Assembly (NCBI GenBank): GCA_963693305.1
Contig: OY855908.1
Location: forward strand, 9,268,516-9,332,515
DNA: 64,000 nt
From: Meandrina meandrites
Taxonomy: Eukaryota > Cnidaria > Anthozoa > Scleractinia > Meandrinidae
Reading direction: 5' to 3'
Part shown: piece after piece, positions 1 through 10,963 of the stretch
Position numbering within the stretch: position 1 is the first letter of the stretch
Layout: each line of letters opens with the position of its first letter
The notes under the pieces: generated by a model
Told to the model about the DNA's origin: nothing
Databases searched by the model: none
The model's input: only the letters and a program-made list of their open reading frames with translations
Translations under genes and position numbers: made by a program

Positions 1-690
1 CCACTCATTCTGGAGTCCAGGCCTATCTAGGCCAGTACATCACCTGTCAGACACAATAACAAACTTGTTTAATAATAATATAATATAACTTTTAATTAAT
101 ATTTAAGCTGAAATTAAGAATTGTTGGCACTGAGATCAGCATATACATAAAGGAAATAAAACATAATTTTAATTGGATATTGTTTGACATTGCATAACGA
201 ATTTGAATAAAGTTTACACTCAAAATGCCTTAAAACTTTTCGCTTTTCAGGCGCTGGTGGTTAGTGTACAAGTACAGTAGTGTGTATGTGTCTGTAACAT
301 ATACTACTGGCAATAATTTAATAGATACCTTATCTTTCCATCACTGCCCGTGGTACCTCCATATGAAATAACAACATTGCCTTCACTATCCACACTAAAA
401 CTGCTGTCTTCTGATCCAGAGGGGAAATTGCCTTTACTTGCTATTTGACAAACCTCAATGGATGAAAAATATATTCACTCAATGTATATAAAATATAGAA
501 CATGCAGACGATTTAAGGTGGCTGGTTACCGTTTCAAACACTTTCCAAGACTTAGATTTTGATGGGTCATGATAACCACTCTTCATCTGTTGATACTGCA
601 ATCATGGTGTCGAACAAATGCTTAGTGATATCATTGAACATGTTACCACGGGAAACAAACACATGGCTCCGTGGGAAACCAGTATCTTCT
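1..690 (+). repeat. Segmental duplication block A, copy 1
   Basis: This stretch aligns directly with 31001-36060. The shared text begins with CCACTCATTCTGGAGTCCAG and continues through AAGCTGAAATTAAGAATTG and the stretch around 220-470. Copy 2 is interrupted by two large insertions, 31073-32665 and about 32767-35640, both absent here, so this copy gives the empty sites. The TTAA that was the target of the first insertion is at 69-72. From about 523 the sequence belongs to the fold-back family whose full palindrome is at 42777-43458. No gene is seen. Confidence 0.85.
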
Positions 691-949
691 GCAATCAATC
701 AATCCACATGCACGTTTGTGACTACAGACTCGATCGAAATAAATCGATTTGTAGGAAGCGCGGTCTCTGCAGTTTCTACAGTAAATCAAACGTACGTGCA
801 CGTACTAACTTTGAGAGAACATACATTGCTATTCTAGAAGTTCTCAATGAGAGATGAAGTGCTGCCGTAACGCTTGAAGAATATATGAATGTATAGAAAA
901 ATAACTTCATTTTAGGGGGGTGACTCTTAACTACCAATTTGTTTCTAAG

Positions 950-1440
950 GCACGTTTCTAATTGCTATATTTTGGAAACAAAACCTCATACAGATAAGCT
1001 TTTTGCACGAGTTTGTTCTATTGAAGATTCCTCCAAGAGTTTCAAGTCACGGTCATATTTAACGCGTCACGTGACCAGAGCAGAATAAACCCTAAAACTC
1101 AAACGGCGGATAGATTTTAAAATTAAAATGAGCGTCAATAGATAAAGAACGTCCACATGCGTAATGTAACGTATCGTTTTCATGTAAGAGTTATGGCCTA
1201 ATATAGACTCATATTTACAGACTTTCATCAGTAGCGTTTCCTTTTTTCGTGTAAACGGTAAAAGCATACGTCAGATTATAAAGACAGCTACGTTATCTCT
1301 GATTCGTAAGAGAAATCGGAACTTAACCTTGTTTCCGTGGAGTTTTAGGGATTTTAAATTCTAACGCGCGGGACTGGCACTAGTTTCGCACTCGCAATGT
1401 TATATTTTTCAAAGCAGGTGTACCCCCAAACAAAATTCAC
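950..1440 (+). repeat. Dispersed repeat, inverted partner at 30410-30890
   Basis: The segment matches the reverse complement of about 30410-30890 with many substitutions. Shared landmarks are GTCACGTGACCAGA, GATAAAGAACGTCCA, TTATCTCTGATTC and GTTTTAGGGA. The two copies differ sharply at one spot: CCCCC here is a 24-base G run in the partner, so that homopolymer grew after the copies separated. No coding potential was recognised. Confidence 0.7.
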
Positions 1441-2572
1441 CATTTAGCGTTACAAAAAGCTTCAAAATCGCTTGCTTCAAAATACAGTCTTCAGCCATTC
1501 CTTAGCAACTGCTCCAGATCTGTAGTTAAGAGTCTCCCCCCTTAAAATATTTTCTGATGGAAAGATAAACAAACATTGCAGATGAAGTATCCCGGTAAGT
1601 CATACCACAATCCTGTATACCGGTAAGTCATACCACAATCTTGAAAATCAAAATTCCCACGCATCTCGATGAAAACAATTTGTATTAAGTTTGGTCCAAA
1701 TTTCAATCCGATTATGCAAATTCTACAAGGCTTTACACAACGCCACTTCCAAAATGTAAAACTACGAATTACAAAAACAAAATAAAACTAAAAGGTTGGC
1801 CAAATTTTATTCAAATGAGCACTGTACATTTGCTTTTAGAAGTAAACGACTTTCGAATCCTTGCGTCACTGTTGCGTGCAGGAACATACATTATATTTTT
1901 CCAGATGCATACGGAAAGCAACACAGCATAAATCTCCAAATTCTCGACGAGAGCTAACCGCACAACATCGAACTCATCGAACGCATCAAACGATCAAACC
2001 GAATTCACAACGTGGTCATCCCCCGTAATAATATTGCTGTATAATTATAACACTTCTTTATTTATATGGCACGTCGTTCGCTAGGCTGCTTCGCGGCCTA
2101 AAGCTCACTTCTTATTTCGTCGCTCATCTAGCCCGTGAAGTCGACTTGTGGCAAGTGTACAGCAAAGTGGGGATCCTTCTTGGCCTCTTTGATGACAAAT
2201 TTATCCACATATTATAATCAACCATGGAGTTTTCAATGCAGTTTCTTATCAAAGAAACTATAATGTGTTTTGTCCAATAGAAATCAGTGTTACAATAAAG
2301 CTGGTGTCCAGGCCCAACACGAAAACACGGGTGGAACTCCTTAGGTTAAAAATTACTCACGATCGAAGTGGCGTGTTTTCGTCGCTATTTAAGGACAAAA
2401 ACTGTTTCAAAATAATCAATTTCTTCGAAATTTCTGTTTGTGGGGATGGTAAGCAGCTGGTTAATCATTAATATGAAGCAAATTTTCTGTTTTATGCGGA
2501 AAAAGCTCTGAAGATGCGGAAGTAAGCGAATTATGCGGATCTGCACCACCACATCCTGTCAGATGCCCTGTA
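1441..2572. other. Intergenic, no gene recognised
   Basis: I see no gene or complete element. Around 2125-2150 a short stretch (CCCGTGAAGTCGACTTGTGG) resembles 25610-25635, probably a scrap of a shared transposon. A repeated phrase about cgGTAAGTCATACCACAATC occurs twice at 1590-1640. Confidence 0.5.
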
Positions 2573-3797
2573 AGTTACAGGAGTGGTCACTTACAATAAC
2601 TTTTAATTACAGGGTTTGGGTGACTGCGGGGTTTCACTTATGCGAGATGGTCACTAATACGAGAATGAGTGGTCGCAAGGAGAGTTATCGACTATATGTA
2701 ACATAGTTGCAAAGTCTTCATTGATAACCATAAAAAGGTAATCAAAAGAAAATAGCTATAAAAAAATAGTAATACTATAGGCCTTTGCAACTGATGGTAA
2801 TGTCACCTTGTCAATTTCTTGACTACTGAAAATGATACATTGTAAGTTAGATAAGTTAGTGTGAACATTTTAGGTTTATAAGGTAAAATTGAAGAGAGGA
2901 AAGTTGTCAAACTAGGACATGTACCAGGAAGTCATTTAGCCTGTTCCCAGCTCTTAGGAGCAACAAAGTGGACCTGATCCTGGTTCTTAGACAGTGGATA
3001 GCTGGAGCAAGAAAGTGAACCTGTAGTGAATACGTATTGATAAATGTGAAAAGTGTGAGCATTATCAGAGTGGTAGGGGACCGTTGTTTCACCTTCTCTT
3101 TCCCCAGTCCTCGCAGATTTAAATTTATTTTTGGCATTTTCACTTGACCCACTGTCAGTGCTGTGTGTCAACAAGATCACAACAGCTAGAAGGTTAATAT
3201 GCATGTTTTTGTTTTTCTAATACTTTGGATATTTTGGCGCGCCATATGTTTGACCAAAATAAAAACCAAAATAACACAATCAAACACAAAAACAGAATTA
3301 AGAAATTTATTAACAGTTTTCACCTAGTCATCTGACTATTAAGTTCACTTCCCTTAATTTCATCTTCAAGGTATTATGTACTCACCATTACATTTTTACA
3401 CCCAGTCTCCTCGCTGAAAGGTGTGCATGGGTTCCAGTCAAATGTAGTTCCTGAGACGCCTTGTATCCCAATAAAGCTACATGTAAAGTGTGTTGAGCAA
3501 AACAGTTACAGAAGATTGAACTGGAGTTATATAAAAAAAGTACCACCAAATTTACAACACTCGTAGGTAATAGCTGACGATAAGAATAAGCCAGTTTAAA
3601 ACAGTTGCTGCTGGCACTTTTAAGAATCCACATCACCAACAACTAAATACATGCACTGACAAAAACTATCTAACAACTTCCAAAAATTCAAAATATAACA
3701 ATGAATCAGAACGTTCTTTTCCTCGTGGGATTAATAATATGAAGTTCCTGTATGTGGCTGGACAAAATCAGACAAACTGATATATTGAGAACTTAAT
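2573..3797 (+). repeat. Segmental duplication block B, copy 1
   Basis: Aligns directly with 40461-42337. Copy 1 keeps the uninterrupted form of a site at 2813-2822 (AATTTCTTGA) that is split in copy 2 by a 161-bp insertion flanked by this 10-mer. Copy 1 also lacks the hairpin elements at 40722-41158. Exon 2 of the secreted gene lies inside the block on the minus strand. Confidence 0.85.
3386..3476 (-). CDS. Secreted MRH-like gene, copy 1, exon 2
   Basis: A 91-nt exon read on the minus strand. The acceptor is TTTACATGTAG just above 3476 and the donor GTGAGT starts at 3385. It supplies one base to finish the split codon from exon 1, then 30 codons starting FIGIQGVSG and containing FDWNPCTPFS, a following Cys and a final KNVM. 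The copy at 41920-42010 has the same length, phase, splice sites and motif, although a third of the residues differ, so the exon looks maintained. A WNPCxPF segment after a CxCxL start is typical of mannose-6-phosphate-receptor-homology (MRH)-like secreted domains; that family call is inference. The next exon, further left, was not identified. Confidence 0.7.
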
Positions 3798-4339
3798 TCC
3801 TCAAACATCAATTCACTATATATATATTTTTGTTTTTTGAAATCCATGAGTCTGTTCAATTTACTGCAAAAGCCAGCAATCTGTAAAATTCCTTTAAGGC
3901 CAAACATCTTTCTTCGCCTCCTTTAATTAACAGTCTATGTGAAGGAGATGATGGGCATATGACTAAATATATAATTTATTTTTTGAAAGTTCAAAGTTGT
4001 GCCACAAAATTGTTACCAAATATAAGTAAATGATGTTTTTCACTGAGTTACGGAGTATGAGTAAGGGTCATAAACACTCATGAGAGTGCCGCCTAATATA
4101 AATCAAGAACCAGGGTATCACAGGCAGAGTCATAAGCTCGACAGAATCAGAGTTGAAAGAATCAGAATATTTGAACTATTCTCGTCCAATTCCGCTTATA
4201 TATAAAATTGACTCTGTTGCTCATGATCCCGCTGAGTGTGAAAACCTGACTGTTGGAGTCTGCACAAGCAGAAGTGGAAGAGCAAACCAATCACATTTGC
4301 TCACACTCTCAGACAGAGCATGAAAATTGGGATTTACGT
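3798..4339. other. Intron 1 of the secreted gene; no other feature
   Basis: Intronic sequence of the minus-strand gene. I see no additional gene here. Confidence 0.4.
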
Positions 4340-4580
4340 GAAATTAAAGGTGGTTAAATCTGGTGTAAAGTTGGTTATCCAACTTTACACCAGATTTAAA
4401 GGTGATTTAAGGTGACTTAAAGTTGGTGTAAAGGTCTTACTTTACATGCCTTTACACTTGAGTGTAAAGCTGGCATAAAGGTCAGCTTTAAAAAATGTAA
4501 AGTTAGCGCAAAGCTGATTAAATTCCAAATTTACGCCAGCTTGACTTAAGCTTTACACCACAGTAAAGTTATGTTTTCAT
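4340..4580. repeat. Degenerate TGTAAAG-rich repeat with hairpin
   Basis: GGTGTAAAG/CTTTACACC words recur on both strands. The clearest structure is a fold-back at 4354-4399, where AAATCTGGTGTAAAGTTGG pairs with its complement across GTTATC. Lies in the gene's first intron. Probably a local hairpin minisatellite or decayed MITE. Confidence 0.6.
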
Positions 4581-5502
4581 GCTGTGAGAGTTATGACACC
4601 GATTTTTGATTTTCACTGGATCATAACTCAGAGTTGCACCTTTCAATAACAATTGCAAACTCTGAAGTTCAGAACCCAACTAAAACCATTGCGTTTTTTG
4701 CTGCCGTCAATCACAATTATGGTAACAGCCAAATAAATGAACCTTGTAAAACAGATACAAACAAAATGGATCAAATCTACCAATCACAACCGACAGTACA
4801 GATGTGACCTTTTGACCCAGCTGAAGTCACTTAGCTTCTGTTTCCTGAGAGGTCTGATAAGATGATTGACAGCAGCGAAAAACGTAAACCGCTGGTAGAG
4901 GTTTGAATTTCAGAGTTCGCATGTTATTGAAAACCACATGCAATGATCTCATCACAAATACTGGACTGTCTTTTATTAATTTTTCTACAATTCTCAACAT
5001 GAAGTGAACTTTAAAACAAAACTGAAAAGATGAACTCATAGAATATAGGAATTATTTCCTGTTGTGGACCTGTTGCGGGTGTAGACAAAACAAATAGGCC
5101 ATGGTGTACTTGGGATTTCAACTGACAGGGATGATCGAATCTTCCAACAGACCCCCAAGAAATTCCCTGACCCCCAAAAATCCCATGCTGAATTTCTTAC
5201 CCTTAAAATTTAAAACATTAAAAACATTAGAAAATTATGAATGTTTGTGTTTGTTTATTCATCATACGATCTGAATTCATCTTTCCCTCATTTGGTGGTC
5301 ATTTTAAAAACACCAGAGACACCCAAGAACACTTCCTTTGTTTGTGCTTCACAGACCTACGCAGCCAAGGCACTACCACAGATTTATGTTAATAAATATA
5401 CCAAAAAAGTCTCATCGCAAAAAAAATGTTGGATACTTGCCAAATTCTCCTACCCCCTAAAAAATCAAAAGGCTCTTTCGGCCTGCCTCGTTTTACCTTT
5501 CT

Positions 5503-5919
5503 TAAGGCCATCCCCTTTTTTTTTCTCTGTTTAGCGTCGTCCGACCGACCCAGATTTTCGCGTTTTCGAAAAAAAAAAAAGTTATGGAGAAGGCAATGAC
5601 ACATTATTTGAAACAAATGTCACTTTAATCCGAAACATAGGCAATTTTGTGCCATACAGCTTTGGTGGTTCATCCTTTTTCCGCTGTTCTCGCTTGAGTT
5701 TAACCACGACGCCGATTTTTCTTTCCTCCATTGCCGCCATGTTGACTTTATAACCACGTCTTGTTGTTTCCAGGCTCCACGGATATTACGCTGAGATACC
5801 GGGCCTCCTAGTTCCAGACTCCTTTTCCATTTTGTTTTGTTTTTTTTTCTTTTCCGACCGACCGACCCAAAATCAGAAAACGCATTCGACAGTAAACGAA
5901 AACAAAGGGGATGGCCTTA
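5503..5919. mobile_element. MITE with TAAGGCCATCCCC termini
   Basis: A 417-bp element starts TAAGGCCATCCCC and ends GGGGATGGCCTTA, a perfect 13-bp inverted repeat. Inside each end is a CCGACCGACCC motif in the same orientation. It has no coding capacity and lies in the intron of the secreted gene. Superfamily not assigned; no convincing target duplication beyond TA/TTA. Confidence 0.7.
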
Positions 5920-6072
5920 GCTTCATTTGATCGCTTTTCGTGTCTTTTTATTGCTTGCTGGAGACCTTTCACATGGCTTGTTACAGTGCCCAAGATAACA
6001 AAAATTGGCAAAAAAGAAGCGAAAAACAGTTAACAAAAATAATGAAAAATATGATTAATATTATACACTTAA

Positions 6073-6196
6073 TGTCTGGTCCCGAGGGAAACAGTTAGTT
6101 TTGTTTTCCCGAGAGTCCCGATGTTTCCCGAGACGAAGTCGAGGGAAACTTCGAGAATCGAGGGAAAACAAAACTAACTAATTCCCCGAGGGACAC
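6073..6196. repeat. Imperfect palindrome, CCCGAGGGAAAC family
   Basis: The left half (CCCGAGGGAAACAGTTAGTT) is repeated in inverse in the right half (AACTAACTAATTCCCCGAGGG), enclosing GTTTTCCC/GGGAAAAC pairs. Hairpin-type fold-back element about 120 bp long. Confidence 0.75.
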
Positions 6197-6531
6197 TTTG
6201 TTATACATCCAAAGGATGAACAAATTAAACAAACCGAACGAAAAAAAGAATTGCTTTAACAACAGCACGCCTGTGCACGACTTTATTTCTTCTATAAAAT
6301 ACTGCAAATGTAAAAACAGATCGTAAACTACGGACAAAAGAAAGCAAAGAACCGACTTACTTTCCAGGCATTTTTGAAATCCTTCTGTTCTCAAAGTTTT
6401 TGACTTCGTTTTTCGAGTAAAAAGTAGAAAGCGCCGGTTTTAGCCACAAACTGTTTCACTGTGTTTCACGAACTTTCGAAGAACTAACGACAAATTTCCT
6501 GGAATCGCCAAGAGTGAGCTTCAAAACATCA

Positions 6532-8016
6532 GAGTTTGATCATAGCACGAGTCAAGTTCGAGCCCGAGTCAAGTTTGAGTCACGAGTCAAGTTCGAGTCG
6601 AGTCAATTTTTTTGGTTTGATGGTACAGTGGCGGATCCAGGGGGAGGGTCCGGGGGGTCCGGACCCCCCCTATCAGCCCTGACCCTTGTTTGAGACTGAA
6701 ATTCTTACATCGACAGGATCGTATATCAATTTTTAACTGGCTGTTTTTTTTTAATGAAACGCGTATTTGTTTTGCTACTAAACTAAATTCCAGGGATATT
6801 CAAGAATTTATTCCCCCCCCCCCCCCCCTCCCAAAAAAAAAAATTCAACAGTCCTTTGGACCCCCCCAATTAAAAATTCCTGGATCCGCCCCTGTGGTAG
6901 TTTTGTTTTTAATTGCTGTGTGAAATTAAAATAATGCACCAGAGGCACAAACACAGCAAGATTTGACTGTTTTTTTTTTCCCACCGCCGATAACGACAGT
7001 TCAGTTCCTGCATGAATTTGATTCGCAGCTGCTTTTCAAAGAAGCAAACATTCCTCAGCATGCATTAAATTTCCACACAGATTCCTACCTGCATTAATTA
7101 GTCGCACAACTGAGACAGAGGTTTCATTTCAACAACAAAACATAAATTCATAGAGCGTTTTCCACCGTTTGCATCGATACCCGACTTCAGAAATGAAAAC
7201 ACCCGCGGAAAAGTTACTAAAATGTCCCGCAATCAAAGTTTGAAATGACGCTACGCACGAGCGATCATGAAGTTTTAAATTTATGCCGACAGAAGACCTG
7301 ACGGAATCTCAAAGAAATTTTAAAGATTTTTTCGAGAATTTACCTTCAGTTTCAAGGCTTTCGTGTTTGGAAACCGAATGTAACTAAACGGTTTACAGAT
7401 TTTACTAGTAACGAAAAATGAATGATTTTATACAAAGTCAGAGTGCCAGAGTGAATGTCACGATACGTTTTACCGCTCGCTATAAAAGTTCTGTACGTTT
7501 TATTTTTGTGGTGTTTATTCCGACAGTTTACTGAGACAAAACCCTTTAACTATAAAAGGGTTTAATCTGCGCCTTGTTAAAAACAGTTTAAGTAGTTTTG
7601 GCCGCGAAATAAAATTTGTTTATCGCCGGTTCACTTTCGTGATGGACTCGATTACCAGCCACATTACCAGCCAAGTGTTTTGATTTCTGACGTCGCGAAT
7701 TAATGCAAACGGTGGATTCGACAGGGAAAATATTGCTTACCTTTCGAAGCCATGATCCGTCACACGAGCGATCTGGCAACTCTGGTGGTGAGCAGGTGTG
7801 TGCTTGAAGTCTAAAAATGGCGCAAAACTATCCGTCTCCAGTTGAAAACTGTCTCCGGTTGAAAACCAAACTACTGATGTTTATTTTACCTATCTGACAT
7901 TTTTGACGATAATATTTACAGTACAAAAATAAACGGTATTTTTTAAAAAAGTGTAAAAAGAAAATTGACTCGGACCTGACTCGGGCTCGAACTTGACTCG
8001 TGCTACGATCAAACTC
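6532..8016. mobile_element. Non-autonomous TIR element, GAGTCAAGTTCGAGCCCG ends
   Basis: The left end (GAGTTTGATCATAGCACGAG, then GTCAAGTTCGAGCCCGAGTC) reappears inverted at 7957-8016 with one or two changes. The ~1.5-kb interior carries a nested 269-bp MITE (6626-6894). On the minus strand at about 7741-7755 there is an ATGGCTTCGAAAG followed by GTAAGC, a start codon directly before a splice-donor-like sequence, but no further exon was found. No transposase is visible. It sits in intron 1 of the secreted gene. Confidence 0.65.
6626..6894. mobile_element. Nested MITE, CAGTGGCGGATCCAG ends
   Basis: Terminal inverted repeats CAGTGGCGGATCCAG (left) and CTGGATCCGCCCCTG (right) enclose GGGTCC/GGACCC-rich arms. 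The pentamer TGGTA occurs immediately outside both ends (6621-6625 and 6895-6899) and is the likely target duplication. A 16-base C run is at 6813-6828. The CAGxGGCGGATCCAG end is a widespread animal MITE terminus; superfamily left open. Confidence 0.8.
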
Positions 8017-8100
8017 AAAACATGACGCCACAATCACGCCACCGGTCTTGGTCACGTTTTGATCGCGTGCTTTTTCTCGCCATTGATCACGTTCAGGTCA

Positions 8101-8153
8101 ATGTATCCCGATCGGGATACATTTGATGAAAATGTATCCCGATCAGGATACAT
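8101..8153. repeat. Two adjacent palindromes, TGTATCCCGATC
   Basis: ATGTATCCCGATCGGGATACAT (8101-8122) is a perfect palindrome, repeated 8 bp on with one change (8131-8153). Possibly the core of a small fold-back repeat. Confidence 0.7.
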
Positions 8154-8730
8154 TAAAATTGATGCATGGCCACGTGATTATGAATCAGCCAATGAGAATC
8201 GTCTTTAGAGCAAGAAAAACTGCGGATGTATAACAATGCTTTTTGTCGCTCAATAAAAGTTGGGCATTATATCGTAGCGTGACATTTACAACACGATATT
8301 CGATACATGTGTGAGTCAGGTCAACCCCCGGGGGCAAACTGTTGTAAAGAATGAGTGATAGCCATTTCTGTTTTTTTCAAATCGAAAAGAACGCATCGAA
8401 TATAATTTCTCTTTTTTGATTTTACTTTGCATGAGCTCTTTCTAACTAACATGGTGTATTTTGTCCTTGTTTTGTTGAGTGAAATTGTCAGTACCTGTAT
8501 GTGAGACTTTTTTCAAAATTGAAAAACTTTCTAAAACAGCTTTTCACACCGGCTAGAATCTTGTTGTAAAGGTTAGAATGTTATGGTAAGAACCGTAGAG
8601 CAAGGTCCGTATTTTACTTGAATCCTTTAAATACTCCCAACCTGGACTGCAGTTTGATTAAACCGCCAGAATACAAGGAATTTAAATTTAATCTTACATT
8701 TTGGAATTTTAATGCCGAACCACATATACA

Positions 8731-8765
8731 CCTCGTGCCACGCGTGTTACACGCGTGACACGAGG
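8731..8765. repeat. Hairpin CCTCGTGCCACGCGTG
   Basis: Near-perfect inverted repeat with a two-base centre (TA), arms of 16-17 bp. Cause unknown; it lies in the long intron of the secreted gene. Confidence 0.65.
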
Positions 8766-8801
8766 CAAAAATTAAGGAAAATCCTTCGATCATCCCCGTC
8801 A

Positions 8802-9367
8802 CAGGAGGTTGCGGATATTTTATGCAATACTGGCCACATGCAAACACGATAAGCCACGACGAGTTGCTAAAATATACTTAAGCTCCTAGTGAATTGGGAG
8901 CCGCCTGTCGAACGACATTTTAATACTCCTGGTCAGCTGATAGTTCTACATATTCATGAAAACGAAAGTTTGTCTCACCTTGGATCGGTTTTTGTACCAT
9001 CTACAGCCCTTAAGTCAATCGTCGATCCATTCGTTAGTGTGCACGAACACGTACCGGTCCTCTTGCAGGATTCTGCTGATGTGGAAAATGCTATTTTCAG
9101 AATAAATAAAATAAAAAGAGTCCAGTCTACCCGACATAACGCCATTTTCTTACAGATACCCGTGATTACCCCATGACAAGAGAAGCCAGTGTTCTGCTCT
9201 TCCAGAAACAGGCCTCTCACCAGACTCCTTCGCGCTTTAGAGGTCAGCATACATTCCTTTACACAGTCTCTCTTTTGTTGTAGTTGTTGTTGTTGTTTTT
9301 TTTTTGCTCTTTGTGTGTGTGTTTTTATTTTTGCAGCAGCATAATTTCAGACAGCGGCACATTTTGC
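8802..9367 (+). repeat. Segmental duplication block C, copy 1
   Basis: Collinear with 45579-46395, including exon 1 of the secreted gene on the minus strand. Copy 2 additionally has a tandem duplication (45607-45835) and a small MITE (about 45847-45978) that are missing here. Confidence 0.85.
8979..9145 (-). CDS. Secreted MRH-like gene, copy 1, exon 1 (signal peptide)
   Basis: Minus-strand first coding exon. The chosen ATG (9143-9145) opens MALCRVDWTLFILFILKIAF, a signal peptide with a clear hydrophobic core, cleavable after about residue 26 (STSAES). The mature start is Cys-rich (CKRTGTCSCTLTNGSTIDL) and the exon ends in DP plus two bases at a GTGAGA donor (8978 downward). The phase matches exon 2 (3386-3476) across a 5.5-kb intron. 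Copy 2 is at 46017-46183, with identical length and differences mainly in the hydrophobic core. An in-frame upstream Met exists but the two gene copies diverge above ATGGCG, so I favour this start. Product: probably a secreted or lectin-like Cys-rich protein; substrate unknown. Confidence 0.72.
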
Positions 9368-9489
9368 ATCACCACAATTTTGTGGTTTTATACAATTTTC
9401 CGGACCAAAGCAATTTTATGATTTCGGCAACTTCATTTGATGCTGCATATTAAAATTCCAAGCGGGAGCGAATGCAAAGCTAATAAAAA

Positions 9490-10190
9490 GGGAAGGACGA
9501 CAAACGAGTGATGCTAATTGTTAGTTTGAATGAGCCACACAAGGGGTTTTAAAGCCGTTTAGAGATGTTCAGCATATCCGTAGCCAGACTTCAGAACAAG
9601 ACAAGGTAAGTTTTGAGCGCCGAATATCGAATGTGCGAGCCGCTAGGGTAGGGGGGGGGGGGGGGGGGGGGGGGCATGCTAGGGGGGCATGCCTGCCCAG
9701 ACAATTTTCAAATTTAGAGGCTCAGCAATGCTCTTTTAAGCATTTTTCATGGCATGGGGATTATTTTCTCAATTATACGTTTCTTGAAAAAGGCCAAAAT
9801 CACGATCAAGACGAGGCAAGTGTCTCGTTTGCCTTATGCAAGCTACGGCCCTGGTTGTGACATACAGGAGCCAGTAAATGGATTATGCTTAAGAAATCTA
9901 AATTGAAGAAAGTGAACTGCGTGCCTCTGGAGGGGAAGCTTCAAACACTAACGCTGCGAGGTCAAAGTTCACGTCGGTATGAGGTGATTATAACTGAATA
10001 TCGATTTCGATTGGATTTATTTTATGTTTCAGCAAATTTCCTATTACCTTGTTCCCAGGTTAACCCATGGTTGAAGCTTGGTGCGCGAGGAGGTGTTGTC
10101 AAGTTTCGCTCTCAAAGCCGATACACTCTACCTTTTGCAGCTGCCCATCAAGGTCCACGCTGCCTGCTTTCCACCCTCCACAGCCTTCTT
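9490..10190 (+). repeat. Segmental duplication block D, copy 1
   Basis: Collinear with 54329-55690. Blocks C and D are only about 120 bp apart here, but in copy 2 they are split by the 7.9-kb inverted-repeat element. Copy 2 also contains the 54664-55390 element between the parts that match 9840 and 9890 here. Confidence 0.85.
9651..9674 (+). repeat. 24-base poly-G tract
   Basis: Uninterrupted G run. The corresponding place in copy 2 (about 54482-54495) has only short G runs, so the tract expanded after duplication. Confidence 0.9.
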
Positions 10191-10249
10191 CCCTCTGTGT
10201 CACTTCATGTGTGACACTTCACAGCCTTCTTCCCTCTGTGACACTTCAT
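10177..10249 (+). repeat. Short tandem duplication
   Basis: CACAGCCTTCTTCCCTCTGT plus CACTTCATG occurs twice within about 73 bp. Confidence 0.85.
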
Positions 10250-10344
10250 GTACCAAACACTTAGTTTTTTTTTTTTTTTTAATTCAAATGAAATAGAAGA
10301 AGTTTTTGTTTTCAAATACTAAGAAAGAAGAAGAAAGAAAATTT

Positions 10345-10420
10345 AATGTTGAGTCGAACCCAGGCCCTTCGACTTAGGAAGCACTCAGTGATCCACTACA
10401 CCATCGAAGCGCCAGCTGCC
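10345..10420 (-). repeat. tRNA-like SINE head (minus strand)
   Basis: On the minus strand an A box (TGGTGTAGTGG, 10393-10403) and a B box (GTTCGACTC, about 10351-10359) have the spacing of a tRNA gene, with CTTCCTAAG between them resembling an Arg-CCT anticodon loop. The T stem and acceptor do not pair well, so this is read as a decayed tRNA-derived SINE head or tRNA pseudogene, not a working tRNA. An A-rich/purine tract lies next to it. Confidence 0.5.
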
Positions 10421-10498
10421 GGATTCCGATATTTTTTAACTTTAAATACTACAAGTCTAAGTTTATGTAATACAGTGTCACCCAAACCACCAAATAAA

Positions 10499-10681
10499 AG
10501 CTAACCGCAAGGAAACATGAGTGGATCTAACCGCAAGCAAACATGAGTGGAACAAAACCGCAAGCAAGCATGAGTGGAACTAACCGCAAGCCGAAACACG
10601 AGTGGATCTAACGGCAAGCAAGCAAACATTAGTGGAACTAACCGCAAGCAAGCATGAGTGGAACAAAACCGCAAGCAAACC
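10499..10681 (-). repeat. Minisatellite, AACCGCAAGCAARCATGAGTGG
   Basis: About seven imperfect units of 25-30 bp built from AACCGCAAGC and ATGAGTGGAAC. A related scrap is at 25985-26034. Confidence 0.85.
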
Positions 10682-10768
10682 GGTTCACCATATATAGTGG
10701 TCTCAATCACTGTTAAGACTAAAACTGCAAGGGGTCGCAAACGATAATGCTGCTATTCGTAGGATCTA

Positions 10769-10856
10769 CTGAGAGATTAGCCTGCGTTGCAGACGAAACT
10801 AAACCCCGGACTATACCGGGGTTTAGTTTCGTCTGCAACGCAGGCTACTGAGAGAT
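10769..10856. mobile_element. 70-bp perfect palindromic insertion with 9-bp target duplication
   Basis: A perfect palindrome fills 10778-10847: TAGCCTGCGTTGCAGACGAA onward to CCCCGG, loop ACTATA, then the exact complement. CTGAGAGAT flanks it on both sides (10769-10777 and 10848-10856), a clean target duplication. Sister insertion at 17345-17423 has the same GCAGGCTA terminus and the same duplication length. It is far too small to encode anything. Confidence 0.88.
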
Positions 10857-10963
10857 CTGATCAGCAATAAAATTAAATAACAATAAACTGAAAGCAAGGC
10901 TGATCATACTACGTGAAAAGTAGACTTTGCGAGACAACACCACGACTAGAACCGATACAGCAG

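Noticed and set aside
2907..3204. Signal-peptide-like minus frame MHINLLAVVILLT as the start of a gene
   Set aside because: Lies downstream of exon 2 of the secreted gene on the same strand, and copy 2 (41640-41735) shifts frame and stops early. May include part of a later exon but this cannot be shown.
9885..10296. Overlapping 65-109-codon frames
   Set aside because: The frames cross a tandem duplication and are not kept in copy 2 (55482-55703).
10345..10420. Functional tRNA-Arg gene
   Set aside because: A and B boxes are good but T stem and acceptor do not pair, so it is kept only as a tRNA-like SINE head.
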